Positions 28,664 to 39,503 of a stretch of DNA of 64,000 bases are shown here, piece after piece; position 1 is the stretch's first letter; each line of letters starts with the position of its first letter. The DNA comes from Platanthera guangdongensis (Eukaryota; Streptophyta; Magnoliopsida; Asparagales; Orchidaceae): assembly GCA_039583875.1 (NCBI GenBank), contig CM077163.1:235282646-235346645 (forward strand), read 5' to 3'. Position numbers and translations under genes: made by a program. A model generated the notes under the pieces. That model was not told the origin of the DNA. It did no database searches and saw only the letters and a program-made list of their open reading frames with translations.

Positions 28664-31058
28664 TGTAACAGCCCAAAGTTCTGAAACAGGCAAATTTGGG
28701 TGACACGGCCTGGGACACGGGCGTGTCCCAGGGCGTGTCAGGTGACACGGCCTGCGACACGGGCGTGTCGCAGGGCGTGTCGAGGTTGTGTCGACGATTG
28801 GGCTTTGTCTCGACGATTTTTGCTCTCGACGATCCGTCGAGAGGAGGCACACGGCCCAGGACACGGGCGTGTCCAAGGCCGTGTCGCATTCTCGACGATT
28901 TTTACTCGCCGATCGTCGAGTGTCGAGAAGTGGGTGTCGCGTGTTGAACACGGCCTGTGACACGGGCGTGTCACAGGGCGTGTCAAATCAGGCGACGAAC
29001 TCAGCCCGCCGAAGATTTCGACAGGGCATATCTTTGTGCCGTGTCTGGGCACACGGCCTGGGACACGGGCGTGTCACAGGCCGTATGAAGTCTCGGGATG
29101 ATTTGGGATTTTTTTTCCCCAGGTACACGGCCACAGACACGGGCGTGTCTGAAGGCGTGTTGGTGACACGGCCCATGACACGGGCGTGTCCCGTGGGCGT
29201 GTCACTGGTTTGGATAAGTCGGTTGACCACCGCTTGAGGCACACGGCCTGGCACACGGCCGTGTTCGAGGCCGTGTCGGGTCAAAATTTGTGTTTTTGGC
29301 AGAATCGTGGCCGTCCATTCCTTCAGTCTGGATCCAAGGGCTGAAGCTTCTTCTTTTTCCTTAAGGGCAGAAATCAGAGAAATACTTCTCATTTCTTTGG
29401 CCTTAACCTTTCTTCAAGTGAAGAGAGAAAGAGAGAGAAAGGAGGAGGAAGAAGGAAAAGGGGGCTGCTGGTGGTGGTGCTGCGGTTTACCGACGAGAGA
29501 TCCGAAGCCAGCGTTGCGAAGGAAACGCTTTTGCGAGTCTTGCAAGCTAGCTTGAAGGCCATGACACCGAAGCGATCGTCAAGGGTAACGACTTTTCTTC
29601 CTAGCCATGTGAAGGCTTCCTTTTTGGCATATCTTGTGTGATTTCCCCCACCAAGAGGTGGCTGATTTTGGGAATCTTTGGGTGGATTCTTGAAATCCCC
29701 TTTGTGTTGCATATAGATCCGGAAATGGAGTACGGAATAGGCATACTGTGTGAAGCCCATCTGGACAGGTTGGTCTGGATTGGTGATGTTGCATACAAAC
29801 CGGAGAAGACTCCGTGATAAACGTGTAGTGTAAGGAGTCTATGGGTTATGCCTGCGAAAAGGGAGTAGCAGGAAGTACTGGGGTGGTAGCCCAGGAAAAT
29901 AGCCATGTGATGGTTTTGGGTCCAACCTGTGAAGCGAGTAACAGGAAGTACTGGTGTGCCCAGGAAAGACCCCTGACATTTGTACTTGGCGGTGTCCACC
30001 TGTGAAGCGAGTCACAGGAAGTACTGGTGTGCCCAGGAAAGATCCGCTATTGCTGTGAGAGAAATGGGTATAGAGAAATACCCAGGCTTGAATGCCAAGA
30101 ACAGGATTGGTGAGACCGACCCGCGCCTTTGATATAGCCATGAGTACGCTGTACTCGGAGTAGGCAAGGCGATTTGAGCAACGGGGGGTGGAGGATCCGA
30201 CCTGCGCTATGTCCGTCTGACGTGAGACCAAAAAGTGCGGTCTGTTGGAGCGCATAGCAAGAGTCTTCGGCCAGCGCGCCATGACACAACGGGCGGCTAC
30301 GGGCCATCCCGGTGTCCGAGGACTAACTCCGGCTGCACGCCATGGAGTAAATGCTCAAGAGATTTACCGTTGGGTGATAACCCTGATACGGTGGTGGGCA
30401 AGAGGTTGCCAGAACACCAAGAATGTGCCCTGAGTGCACGGACCGTTGGGCCGGGTGGCGAACGGTTGTGATGGCTTGTGTGCGTGAAAGCACCTTTTGA
30501 TGCTATAGCTTGCCATACTTGTGATATGATATGCCTGCAGGGAAAAATACCGCTGCCCCGAGAGAAGGGGTAGGGTCGTTATAATTTGGTCAGCTGAACG
30601 CTGACCGTTGCTTTTGTTTGCCACCGGTGGGTGGATTGTCCCTTGCACAGGTGCTGGAGAACCGAGCGGGACGCATAGAGGTTGATGCTCCTGCTGGTGT
30701 TGCTGCTGCTGCTGTGAGCCCTCGAAGGCTAAATATGTTCTTTTGAATGTTTTCTTTTATTGTGGCCGGCCTGCGCGCCAATTTGTTTTAGGCCACTGTT
30801 TGAAAGCCATGTAGGCCATAAGGCCAACTCTTTGTACATGTTGTAAGACATTCCTATATATATATAAAATGTGGAGTTTTATGTTTGGGCATTCATGAGT
30901 AGTTCAAGTAGTTTAGGCTTCCGCTAGAATGCTTGTGATAGGTGCGATGCGCTACTCTGGTATCATCTTGTACCTTCACCGACTGTTTTGTGGTATATCC
31001 TGTGGGGCCCCGACCGGACCTTCTAGAATATATCATATGAACGGATGGGGTTGTTACA
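28664..31058 (+). repeat. 3' LTR of element D (2395 bp)
   Basis: The complete copy, TGTAACAGCCC...GGGTTGTTACA, followed by TSD GTAAC. It contains the stem-loop array (28700-29290), the repeated GGAAGTACTGG block (29860-30045) and a (TA)n-rich stretch near 30855. Confidence 0.93.
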
Positions 31059-31063
31059 GTAAC

Positions 31064-32663
31064 ACCACCAACGAACGGTAATTAACTTGTTAGCTGGCCG
31101 GTCCTAGTCACCCCAACACGCACGCTGGTTGCATTCCGCCCAAACCAAGCAGAGGTAGGTACCGCATGACAAACATAAGCATTAATCCATCATATTGACC
31201 CGCTTTTATTTCGGTGTAGCAAGTCGGGCTATCGCACGCTCCCGAACACTGCCACCAATCGATCTTTCCAACATGCCCAGGTACAGGTTAGCCTTGCCCG
31301 TGCTCAAATCGTCACTGGAGCACCGTGACGCGGGTCGGCCTTCCCTTCCTGGGTAGCCGCAGCTTTCCACTCTCGCAGAGCAAACGAGCACACGCAGCGC
31401 TCACAATACAAGGAGCTTATGCAAAGCATCCAAGATAATATCCATGGCTAGCTCACACATGAGCATACCATCCATACATAGCAGTCATTCATTCATCCAA
31501 GACGCAAAGCATATAACTCATCTTTGCAAAACCCACGGAGTCTTCTCCGGTTTACCCATGATCATCACCAATCCAGACTAACGGTTCAGATGAGCTTCAC
31601 ACAGCATGCCTATGTCGTACTCCACAATTCCGGCTCTAGATGCAGACTCAACGACGGAATCACTTCGCGAATCTACCTTTTGGTGGAGGATTCCACGCAT
31701 ATGCATAAAGAAAGGACTTCGATGTCCAAGAAGGAGATCGTTACCCTTGAAGATCGCTTTGGTGCCATGAAATAGCCAGATGGAAGTCACCACCTTGACT
31801 TAGCCTTCACGAATCCGCTCTCGGATCTTCGCTCTGCACTCCGCAGCTCCCCCAGCAGCTGGTTTTTCTTCCTCCTTCCTTCCCTTGCACTCCCCTCTTT
31901 TTTCTCTCTCTTGAAATGAGAAGAAGAAGATGATGAAGAGGAAGGGTTAAATCCTCTTTTCCCCGGCCTTAGCAACACATGGACAGAGCCTCTCCATTGG
32001 ATACAGAAAAAGGGAATCAAACGGCTCAGAATTGTCCAGAAAAGCATGAACATGGCCTGACACGCCCTGTGACACGCCCGTGTCACAGGCCGTGTCCCTT
32101 AAGCGGCAGTCAACCAACTTAAAGCCAGCCAGTACACGGCCGTGTGACACGCCCGTGTCACACCCTACACGCCCATGTCATACCGGACACACCCATGTTG
32201 GACCCCCGTGTTCATCATGCTGTACAACCTCAAAATCACCCGAGACTCACACGGCCCTGGGACACGCCCGTGTCTCAGGCCGTGTGTCCATGCCACGACA
32301 TCAGACACGCCCCAGCTCAGAGTCGTTGGGCTAAGATCGTCGACCGCGCTGACACGCCCTGTGACATGCCCGTATCACAGGCCGTGTCCCTTACTCGATG
32401 ATCGCAGCTCGACGATCGATGCTCGACGATCGACACTTGACGATCGACATTCGACGATCGACAAGCAAAATCGTCGAACCGAGGGGACACGCCCCCTGTC
32501 ACGCCTGTGTTATAGGGCGTGACCACCCAAACACTTCATCGACCGAAAATTCGTCGACCAGACACCCAACTCCTCAATCCAGGCACGACACGCCCTGGGA
32601 CACGCCCGTGTCCCAGGCCGTGTCACCCCACTTGAAACCCAAATCTCTTTTTGGGGTGTTACA
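31064..32663 (-). repeat. 5' LTR of element E, part 2
   Basis: Continues 7297-7925 and matches 4146-5740. It ends GGGGTGTTACA at 32663, followed by TSD TGTAC (32664-32668). It includes the stem-loop and CGACGATCGA clusters at about 32050-32640. Confidence 0.9.
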
Positions 32664-32668
32664 TGTAC

Positions 32669-32690
32669 ACAATCTCCGCTCTTTTTGAGG
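32669..32690 (-). promoter_or_regulatory. Polypurine tract of element A
   Basis: The minus strand reads CAAAAAGAGCGGAGATTG. It is directly adjacent to the TSD of element E, so E landed at the LTR/PPT boundary of A. Confidence 0.8.
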
Positions 32691-32769
32691 TTGGCACAAG
32701 CTCGGAAAGAAACGTCCAACCCAACGTATTCGCATAGTGGCCTTCTTAGAGCAGAAAATACTTGACCCC

Positions 32770-34215
32770 TCCCAGGGGGGTCAACCTGTCATGTCAGCTA
32801 ATGGGAGCCTGGGTGACGAGACGACCTCGGGGTAAAAAAACACTTGGCAACCACGAGAGGTACCACCGGCCCTGCCCAGCTAGTGAGAGCCTGGACAGCG
32901 GGACTGTCTCGGAGTAAAGGTACTTGGGCTTCCACGAGAGGTATGCCTGCCCTGCCAGCTAGTGAGAGCCTGATAATGGGACCGTCATCGGAGCAAAGGT
33001 ACTTGGGCTTTCACGAGAGGTACGTCTGCCCCTGCTAGCTAGTGAGAGTCTGGCAGCGGAATCCATCTCGAGGTGAGACCTACCCCACCCTCTGAGAGAT
33101 CAACCTGCCCTGCCAGCTAGTGGGAGCCTGGTCAGCGGGTCTGCTCGGGGTCTCCTCTCCAAACCATCTCCAACCACCGAGTGAGCCTACAACCCTGCCA
33201 GCTAGATGGGAGCCTAGTCAGCGGGTTTGTTTGGGGTATCCTCTCCAAACCAAACCATTTTCAACCACTGAGTGAGCCTACAGCCCTGCCAGCTAGATGG
33301 GAGCCTGATCAGCAGGTCTGCTCGGGGTCTCCCTCTCCAAACCATCTACAACCACCTAGTGAGCTTACAACCTTGCCAACTAGATGGGAGCCTGGTCAGC
33401 GGGTCTGCTCGGGGTCTCCTCTCCAATCCATCTCCAACTACCGAGTGAGCCTACATCCCTGCCAGCTAGATGAGAGCTTGGTCAGCGGGTCTGCTCGGGG
33501 TCTGCTCTTCAAAACAAACTATCTCCAACCACCGAGTGAGCCTACAACCCTGCCAGCTAGATGGGAGCCTAGTCAGCAGGGTCTGCTTGGGGTCTCCTAT
33601 CCAAACCATCTCCAACCACCGAGTGAGCCTACAGCCCTGCCAGCTAGATGGGAGACTGGTCAGCGGGTCTGCTCGGGGTCTCCTCTACAAATCATCTCCA
33701 ACCACCGAGTGTGCCTATAGCCCTGTCAGCTAGATGGGAGCCTGATCAGCGGGTCTACTCGGGGTCTACTCTCCAAACCAGCTCCAACCACCGAGTGAGC
33801 CTACAACCCTGCCAGCTAGATAGGAGTCTGGTCAACGGGTCTGCTCGGGTTCACCTCTCAAAACCAAACCATCTCCAGCCACTGAGTGGGCCTACAACCC
33901 TGCCAGCTAGATGGGAGTCTGGTCAGCGGGTCTGCTCGGGGTCTCCTCTCCAAACCATCTCCAACCACCGAGTGAGTTCACAACCCTGCCAGCTAGATGG
34001 GAGCCTGGTCAGCGGGTCTGCTCGGGGTCTCCTCTCCAAACCGAACCATCTCCAACCACCGAGTGAGCCTAAAGCCCTGCCAACTAGATGGGAGCCTGGT
34101 CAGCGGGTCTGCTTGGGGTCTCCTCTCCAAAACATCTCCAACCACCGAGTGAGCCTACAACCTTGCCAGCTAGATGAGATCCTGGTCAGCGGGTCTGCTC
34201 GGGGTCTCCATGCTC
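32770..34215. repeat. Degenerate tandem array of element A (~86-91-bp units)
   Basis: About a dozen units from 33170 share CCACCGAGTGAGCCTACA, CCCTGCCAGCTAGATGGG, GCGGGTCTGCTCGGGGTC and a CTCCTCTCCAAACCATCTCC tail, with 86- and 91-bp variants. Units before 33170 are more diverged. The core is homologous to the 115-bp array of element B and lies in the same place relative to pol and PPT. Reading frames across the array are artefacts. Confidence 0.9.
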
Positions 34216-34329
34216 CTCTTCCTCCCTTGATGCCATGAAAAAAGACACCTGCACTCTCATCATATCAGAAGGGCACATCAAAATTACAAGTATTGTACAA
34301 CAATAAAAAATGTAATGAACAAAAAGTAT

Positions 34330-34900
34330 TATGGGTAAAATCTCTTTAAATCATCGCCACTTTGGGCATGATCAAGGGATACCCCGTCCACATCCTGGAG
34401 GTGGCACCCTCCCAACTTCAAGACCTACCTCGCCATCCGACGCTTGACGTACTCTTGCCGGACCATCGCCAAATCCCTAAGCTCTTCCACAAGATCAAGA
34501 GAGAGGTTTTGCTCTTTCTCGTTCTCTGCCCTCCGTCCTTCATCTCCTTCCTTTGCAATGGCTACCCTTGGAAGGCTGGAACTCACCGGGCTGGAGAAAA
34601 ACTCCTGGCCTGTGAGGTCTCGCTCGGTCCCATCTCCCATCCTCTCCTTCCCGGGCCTTCTTCCGGGTGCGCTTCCTTCTCCCCATGCTGGGGTCATCTT
34701 GTCGAGATGGGGGAGCTAGATCCTGGGGGTTGGGGTGTAGTTGCCACCATGGGGAGGAATACTTTGCAGCATCTCCATGATGCTTTGGATGGAGGCCATG
34801 AACTCTTACCTCCCCACAAAGGGTCCTGGGCTGGGGAGCTCGTCGAGGTCATCACTACCTCCTTGACCTCCGACCATGACACTCTCCCAAGATCTTGTGT
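34330..34900 (-). pseudogene. Gag N-terminus fused to pol C-terminus, remnant of element A
   Basis: On the minus strand, about 34600-34690 resembles the gag N-terminus of element B (GRRPGKE, ERDLTGQEFF). Then, near 34590, it jumps directly to the end of the post-integrase region (EGDEGRRAENE, LSLDLVEELRDLA, RQEYVKRRMA) and further to SGDDLKRFYP before a TAA at about 34331. Everything between, including protease, RT, RNases H and integrase, is deleted. The deletion left PBS, array and PPT in place. Confidence 0.75.
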
Positions 34901-34910
34901 GTTGGTCACT

Positions 34911-34929
34911 CTCCACGCTCACCGCACCA
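34911..34929 (-). promoter_or_regulatory. Primer-binding site of element A
   Basis: The minus strand TGGTGCGGTGAGCGTGGAG lies three bases inside the 5' LTR and matches the PBS of element B. Confidence 0.8.
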
Positions 34930-34932
34930 AAA

Positions 34933-36119
34933 TGTTGAAACCAAAAACCTAGTCTCTCGTGTAGTTCGGGGTCCCTAGAAAGGGGTGACCTCACACTTAC
35001 TACACTCATGGGGATGTCACGAAACAAAGGTTTAGGAAACTAGGAACAGGCCCTCAGATCTAGCGTGGATGTCCCACCTCATACCTGAAATACCTTGGCG
35101 ATCTCCCCCTCCCTAGCCAATGCTGAGCTAGGTGCCTTGGAGGATGAAGAGAGAGTGAAGAAGTGATCTCCAAGGCACCCCTAAGGGCTTATTTATAGTT
35201 TTCTGAGAATGGCCTGTAAATAACCAACCTCCACTGCTCTGAAAATTGCCGAAATACCACCGGATTGGCCTGCCAATAGCCAAATCCCGTTGTTCTAAGC
35301 GGCTAATTGCAGTCCACCAAGGGTAGTCCCTCAAGTCGGGCGAGCTGACGGCCTGCGAGCTGGGGCTAGGCGAGACGGTCGGCTGGGCGAGCTACGACCT
35401 GGCGAGCGGCGGTCTGGCGAGCGGCAGCCTGCTTGGTGAGACGGTGGTCCGGAGATTGGTGAAACATTCACCCTAGTATAGTGAAACATTCACCCAAGTA
35501 CAGTGAAACGTTCACCTGAGTACAGTGAAACGTTCGCCGGAGTACAGTGAAACGTTCACCCGAGTACAGTGAAACGTTCATCCGAGTACAGTGAAACGTT
35601 CACCCTAGTACAGTGAAACGTTTACCCGAGTACAGTGAAACGTTCATCCGAGTACAGTGAAACGTTCACCATAGTACAGTGAAACGTTCACCCTAGTACA
35701 GTGAAACGTTCACCCGAGTACAGTGAAACGTTCATCCGAGTACAGTGAAACGTTCACCCTAGTATAGTGAAACGTTCACCCGAGTACAGTGAAACGTTCA
35801 TCCGAGTACAGTGAAATGTTCACCATAGTACAGTGAAACGATCACTCCTCAAAGGGGTCGGAGGGAGACAAATATTTCCTCCCCCTACTAGTATATTACG
35901 CAAGTCCTCCCAAAATTGGCCTACAGGAGTGCAAAACTCACAGAAAGCTTAAAAACGTGCACCGGTGGGGAGACACATATTTCCTCCCCCTACTAGTATA
36001 TAACGCAGGTCCAGCCAAAATTGGCCTCCAGGAGTGCAAATCTCCCAAAAAGCTTAAAAATGTGCACTAAGTCTTGTGCCTTGTTTGAGGTCCACTCTTC
36101 GCGAGTACGGGATTGTGCA
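34933..36119 (-). repeat. 5' LTR of element A (1187 bp)
   Basis: Starts TGTTGAAACC and ends TACGGGATTGTGCA, followed by TSD TGAGT. It contains 18 copies of a 21-bp unit at about 35455-35845, then two copies of a ~110-bp block (GACAAATATTTCCTCCCCCT, CTACTAGTATATWACGCA) at about 35865-36065. Confidence 0.85.
35455..35845. repeat. 21-bp LTR minisatellite with higher-order pattern (18 units)
   Basis: Units of the type AGTACAGTGAAACGTTCACCC. Variants ending CCCTAG, CCCGAG, ATCCGAG and, in two of three groups, CCATAG recur in that order three times between about 35585 and 35825. This indicates trimer/tetramer higher-order amplification. The other LTR has only seven units. Confidence 0.92.
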
Positions 36120-36124
36120 TGAGT

Positions 36125-36865
36125 TATTAAGATTCACTGTCGAAATTGAGAGGATATACAAGGGTCAAACAATTATTAAGAATCAATTTTGGTATGTCAT
36201 AGAGTGAAAAGGGAAGTAAAAAAAATCAAACAATATTGACAGGCCCTAAACCCACAGAATGTAAAGGGAAGAAAAGGTTTACCTGTATTTGGTGCTCGGT
36301 CACTGCTTATGTGGTCGCCGATGAGAACACAAAAAAAAATCTGGATCGGCAAGGGTGTACGTTGTTGAAAATGGTTTACGTCGCCAAAAATTGGGGTCGG
36401 CAAGGGTCGAGCTCAGCAGATGGCTCACTCGAGAAAGTAGATGTTGCCGGAGATGTCGCCGTCGAGTGAGGGTGGCTAATCGAAGAAGACCGGGGGTTGC
36501 CCGGCGGAAATGGCGATGGAATCGCTCTCGCCGGGGGTTAGGACACGGGAACCTTAAAGCTGCAGATAAAGACTGAGGATTTTTGAAAGGAATACTAAAA
36601 ATATTAAAACATGTAAAAACGTGTTCTGCGAATAGATAAATTTATCTGCTTATAACAACCGTCTTGGAGAATTGTTTGAATTGTGATGTTTATTGTTGCG
36701 ACAAATGGTGCAGTCTGATTGGTGTGTGCCTGTCGCAAATTGCAATTGGCAATGCCACCCAACATCCTGGATTGGTTGTTCAATCCCACGAGCCTTCTTC
36801 TTATCTACGATGGACATTTTATTTGTTAATAAATATTTGAAGGTATATTACAATATAATTCCCGG
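36125..36865. other. Unassigned flank between element A and a DNA transposon
   Basis: This is the right flank of A's target; its left flank is the MULE fragment at 2073-2316. Short ORFs on both strands have no recognised domain. A GC-richer patch near 36400-36540 stands out from AT-rich surroundings. I see no gene that I can support. Confidence 0.4.
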
Positions 36866-36873
36866 AAAATGAA

Positions 36874-37867
36874 GGGCGCTGATATTTGCAGACCCACAAT
36901 CGATATTTGCAGCCCTTGGATATTTGCAACCCTCAAATCAATATTTGCAGGCCCAATGGATATTTGCAGCCCTTTTTTTTAAAAAATAAAATTAATTTTC
37001 TTTAACTTTTTTTCCTCCTACTAATTAATAATATGAAATAAGCCAAAAAAATACAAATATATCATTGAAACAAAATCTAAATTTTATCTTTCAAACAATT
37101 TTTTTGAAAATTAAAAATGACATTTCGAATTGTTGTCAATTCTCATTGAAAATCTTGAATTGGTTTTAGTGATACTGGATTGATAAATAAGACTTTTGCC
37201 CCCTGCAAGGCTGCAACTATTTTGAGTTCTTTTTTTCATACTTGATGTCACAAGTTGGAAATTACTCATCTATATTATATGGTACATCGGCATATCCATT
37301 TATATATCGGCATAATTTTTAGTTTATATGCAAAAATATAATTGAAAACGGAATAAAAATGAAAGGATTTGATCAATTTTTAATACATGTAAGAGTGAAA
37401 TATTAATTTATTTTATATTTATGTTAATATGTATATGTATATCATATATTTTAATAATAAAACAGGAAAGCCAATTGGGTTGGTGGTCAAACACTCTGGC
37501 AGCTTTGTAGTTGGCAGGGGTTCGAATCTCACCCACCCCAACATTTTGGATATTTATTCTCTTTGGCCCGCCCGGTTTGGTAAACCTGTTCCCGGCTCAC
37601 CGACCCGCCCGCCCGTTTTCTGGTTCTTGGGCGGTACTTTGTTCTAACGGGTCACTAGCCTTGACCGGACCGGGCGGTGGTCCGACCAGCGGCCCGACCG
37701 ATTGGACCGTTCTGAAGCTTGGTTTCAAGTTGGACGTGCAGAGGAAAAATCGTGAAATGGGAATAGATGGGGCTGCAATTAGGATTTTTATTTATGCTAT
37801 AAATTAGGTGAATTTTTAAAAAATGGGCCTGCAAATATCCTTGTTAGGCCTGCAAATATCAGCGCCC
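36874..37867. mobile_element. ~1-kb non-autonomous DNA transposon with 18-bp TIRs
   Basis: Perfect terminal inverted repeats GGGCGCTGATATTTGCAG face each other at both ends. An 8-bp TSD, AAAATGAA, lies at 36866-36873 and 37868-37875. The motif GATATTTGCAG recurs subterminally, five times at the left end and twice at the right. No transposase is encoded. An 8-bp TSD suits hAT, but the GGGCG ends are not typical for it, so a Mutator-like origin is possible. Confidence 0.88.
37466..37545 (+). other. tRNA-related segment (possible SINE head) inside the DNA transposon
   Basis: GGTTCGAATCTCA resembles a pol III B box. A TGGTGGTCAAACACTCTGG stretch about 40 bp upstream could be a diverged A box. 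No clear cloverleaf, poly-A tail or flanking duplication was found, so this is not called as a tRNA gene. Confidence 0.3.
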
Positions 37868-37875
37868 AAAATGAA

Positions 37876-38133
37876 ACTTAAAACTTAGGCCATACTGCCG
37901 CCCGCGGCCCGCGCCGCCGCCGATGGCCTTCGCCGACATCGAAGACCTCTGCCACCTCCGGCTGTCGCCGCCTCCTTTGAACATCTTGTCCAGGCCTCCC
38001 GAGCTGCCGGAGGAATGAGGGTACTCGTGTCATTTCAACAAAATTGGCAATCCGCGTGATTGAAATGAAGCGACGCCGTTCGGCAGCACAAATCACTCCC
38101 CGACACAATTATCAGCATAACTCTCTAGAAAAC
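37876..38133 (+). other. Upstream region of a small gene
   Basis: Short segment between the transposon and the TATA box. It is GC-rich at 37900-38010 with a 31-codon ATG frame at 37922 that I do not regard as a gene. Promoter function is inferred only from position. Confidence 0.35.
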
Positions 38134-38141
38134 TATAAATA
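38134..38141 (+). promoter_or_regulatory. TATA box of the small gene split by a copia element
   Basis: CTATAAATAGACC; TATAAATA at 38134. Without the copia insertion it would lie about 150 bp upstream of the ATG at 44266, a normal plant spacing. Confidence 0.6.
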
Positions 38142-38246
38142 GACCCTCGACCCTTCATTTCAAGCCAAACAACTCCAGAGACAAGATAGAGCTCTGAGGT
38201 TTTTCGGTGGAATCGTGTACTTAGGCCGATTCTCCACAGAAGAATT

Positions 38247-38411
38247 TGTTAGAAATATTGGGTTTATGTCCGCTCGTGTCAGGTCCGACTCGGAACGGGT
38301 TTTTTGGGTTCGTGTCGCTCTAGGGCTTGGCTCTACGCTGGAGGTACTATATATACCTATTCCAAACTTGATAGGGACATGTAGAATACCTTGAGCAGAG
38401 CCAACCTAACA
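38247..38411 (+). repeat. 5' LTR of the copia element (165 bp)
   Basis: TGTTAGAAATATTG...AACCTAACA, identical to 44062-44226. Contains CTATATATACC and a TATTCCAAACTTGAT motif. The latter recurs, as ATTCCAAACTTGAT, three times in the element's 3' region. Confidence 0.95.
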
Positions 38412-39503
38412 TTCTCAAGGTAACGTGCGCTCTGCCAGGGTTCTCTCCGAAGGATCTCGCGATTCCCGTCGCCGCCTCTGGCTTGCAAGATCGCGATTCT
38501 TCTTCCCCGCTACTCTCGTCGCAAGCCGACGCAGATCGCCGTATTCTCGATTCTCCTGTCGCGTCTTCCCGCTCGATCACATGGCTCGTCTTCGCGATTG
38601 CTGAATCCGCCGATGATCTAGTTTCTGCGAGTTTCTCTAGTTGTTGTCTCTGCTCAATAAAGGAGTAAGAACGACTTATCGTTCTCGCAAAGCCAGCGAG
38701 TGAAGAAGCCGATCGGAACCGTTCGCCTGGAGCAGTAACACTTTCGTTATTTCTCCTGTAGCCACTCTCGATCTGGAGGAGATAGAGTCTTCTCATTGCA
38801 GATCTGTGTGTATCTCGCCGATCTATGCAGTATTACGCCATTCTAGATCAAAGGAGTGGCGTTTCCCGGTGCCGCCCAGGATCGCAAACAGAGGAATATT
38901 TTCTTCATCGATCGAAATTGAGAGAAGGAACGGTTCACTTCCATTGATCAGGAGGCCGATCGGGAGAAAGATCACAGATTTCTTGTGCACCAGGATTTGG
39001 GCGCTGCTCCTGATTTCTGTGCTTCTGCTGCTTAGATTGGGGGTTTTGCTGAACGAAAAAAAAAGGGAGGTTTGCTGGATCAGGGGTTTGCTGGGATTTC
39101 AAATTCCTGTTCATCTTCAAATTTTGGATTTGTTGTTACTGCCATTCACTGCAGATCTAAGGGAGTGGCTGCTCTCTATTGCTGATCTGATCTAAGAGGA
39201 AGGGTCTTGTATTGGCTCGGAAGATCCTTACCTTCCATAAGAAAGATCTCTACTTCAGACAAGAGTTGTTTTGGTCAGTGATCCTCTGGAGAAATCCTTC
39301 TTAGAGGAACTTGATAACCAACTTCATTCCCTATTGGATCTGCCGTCGTGGAGATTATATTCATAAAATCTTTTTGTTTCGACGACTGCGATCATCCGGA
39401 GCGGAGGAGCAAATAATTCTCTGGATTGGATCTGAAGACACTGGGTCGTCTCCGCGCGGATCAGGTGACTTCTTACTAGTTTTTCTATTCAATATAAATT
39501 GAG
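38412..39503 (+). other. Long untranslated leader of the copia element
   Basis: About 1.1 kb between the LTR and the gag-pol ATG, with several short ORFs on both strands and no recognised domain. The segment 38412-38440 should contain the PBS but does not show the tRNA-Met motif. Confidence 0.6.

Larger units (their letters stand above)
7926..31058 (+). mobile_element. Element D: Tekay-like chromovirus (Ty3/gypsy), nested in E and split by B
   Basis: TSD GTAAC lies at 7921-7925 and 31059-31063. LTRs of about 2.4 kb begin TGTAACAGCCC and end GGGTTGTTACA. Internal order is gag, protease, RT, RNase H, integrase and a C-terminal chromodomain-like segment, then a PPT: the plan of Tekay/Del chromoviruses. 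Pol is split by element B and has two in-frame TAG stops. The end of the 5' LTR and the PBS region are deleted, so this copy is inactive. The gag-protease junction carries an intron-like segment. Confidence 0.93.
3524..32663 (-). mobile_element. Element E: gag-only LTR retrotransposon (TR-GAG-like, Tekay-related)
   Basis: TSD TGTAC lies at 3519-3523 and 32664-32668. The LTRs (about 2.2 kb) run TGTAACRCCC...GGGGTGTTACA on the plus strand. After removal of the inner element D (7926-31058), the interior is only 5741-7296: PPT, one gag ORF, leader and a tRNA-Met type PBS. No protease, RT, RNase H or integrase is present. This architecture corresponds to published terminal-repeat elements with GAG only. 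Its gag and its LTR stem-loops resemble those of element D, so a D-like chromovirus is the likely source of Pol. The first ~120 bp of the two LTRs differ by about 6%. Confidence 0.85.
2322..36119 (-). mobile_element. Element A: Tat-lineage Ty3/gypsy deletion derivative, outermost member of the nest
   Basis: Bounded by TSD TGAGT at 2317-2321 and 36120-36124. LTRs begin TGTTGAAACC and end in a TACGGG-TTGT-CA block, at 2322-3523 (3') and 34933-36119 (5'). Once the element inserted at 3524-32663 is removed, the interior is only about 2.3 kb: PPT, a degenerate tandem array, a gag/pol fusion remnant and a PBS. It has no complete gag, protease, RT or integrase, so it could move only with proteins supplied by relatives such as element B. 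The LTRs are clearly more diverged than those of the inner elements, which fits the oldest insertion. Confidence 0.85.

Noticed and set aside
33181..34238. Repetitive ORFs of 179 and 196 codons
   Set aside because: They arise from translating the tandem array of element A and have no independent support.
36236..36576. Two ~75-codon ORFs in the right flank of element A
   Set aside because: No recognisable domain, no supported start and no partner exon; insufficient to call a gene.
37466..37545. tRNA gene
   Set aside because: Only a B-box-like motif is convincing; no acceptor stem pairing or full cloverleaf was found, so it is listed only as tRNA-related.
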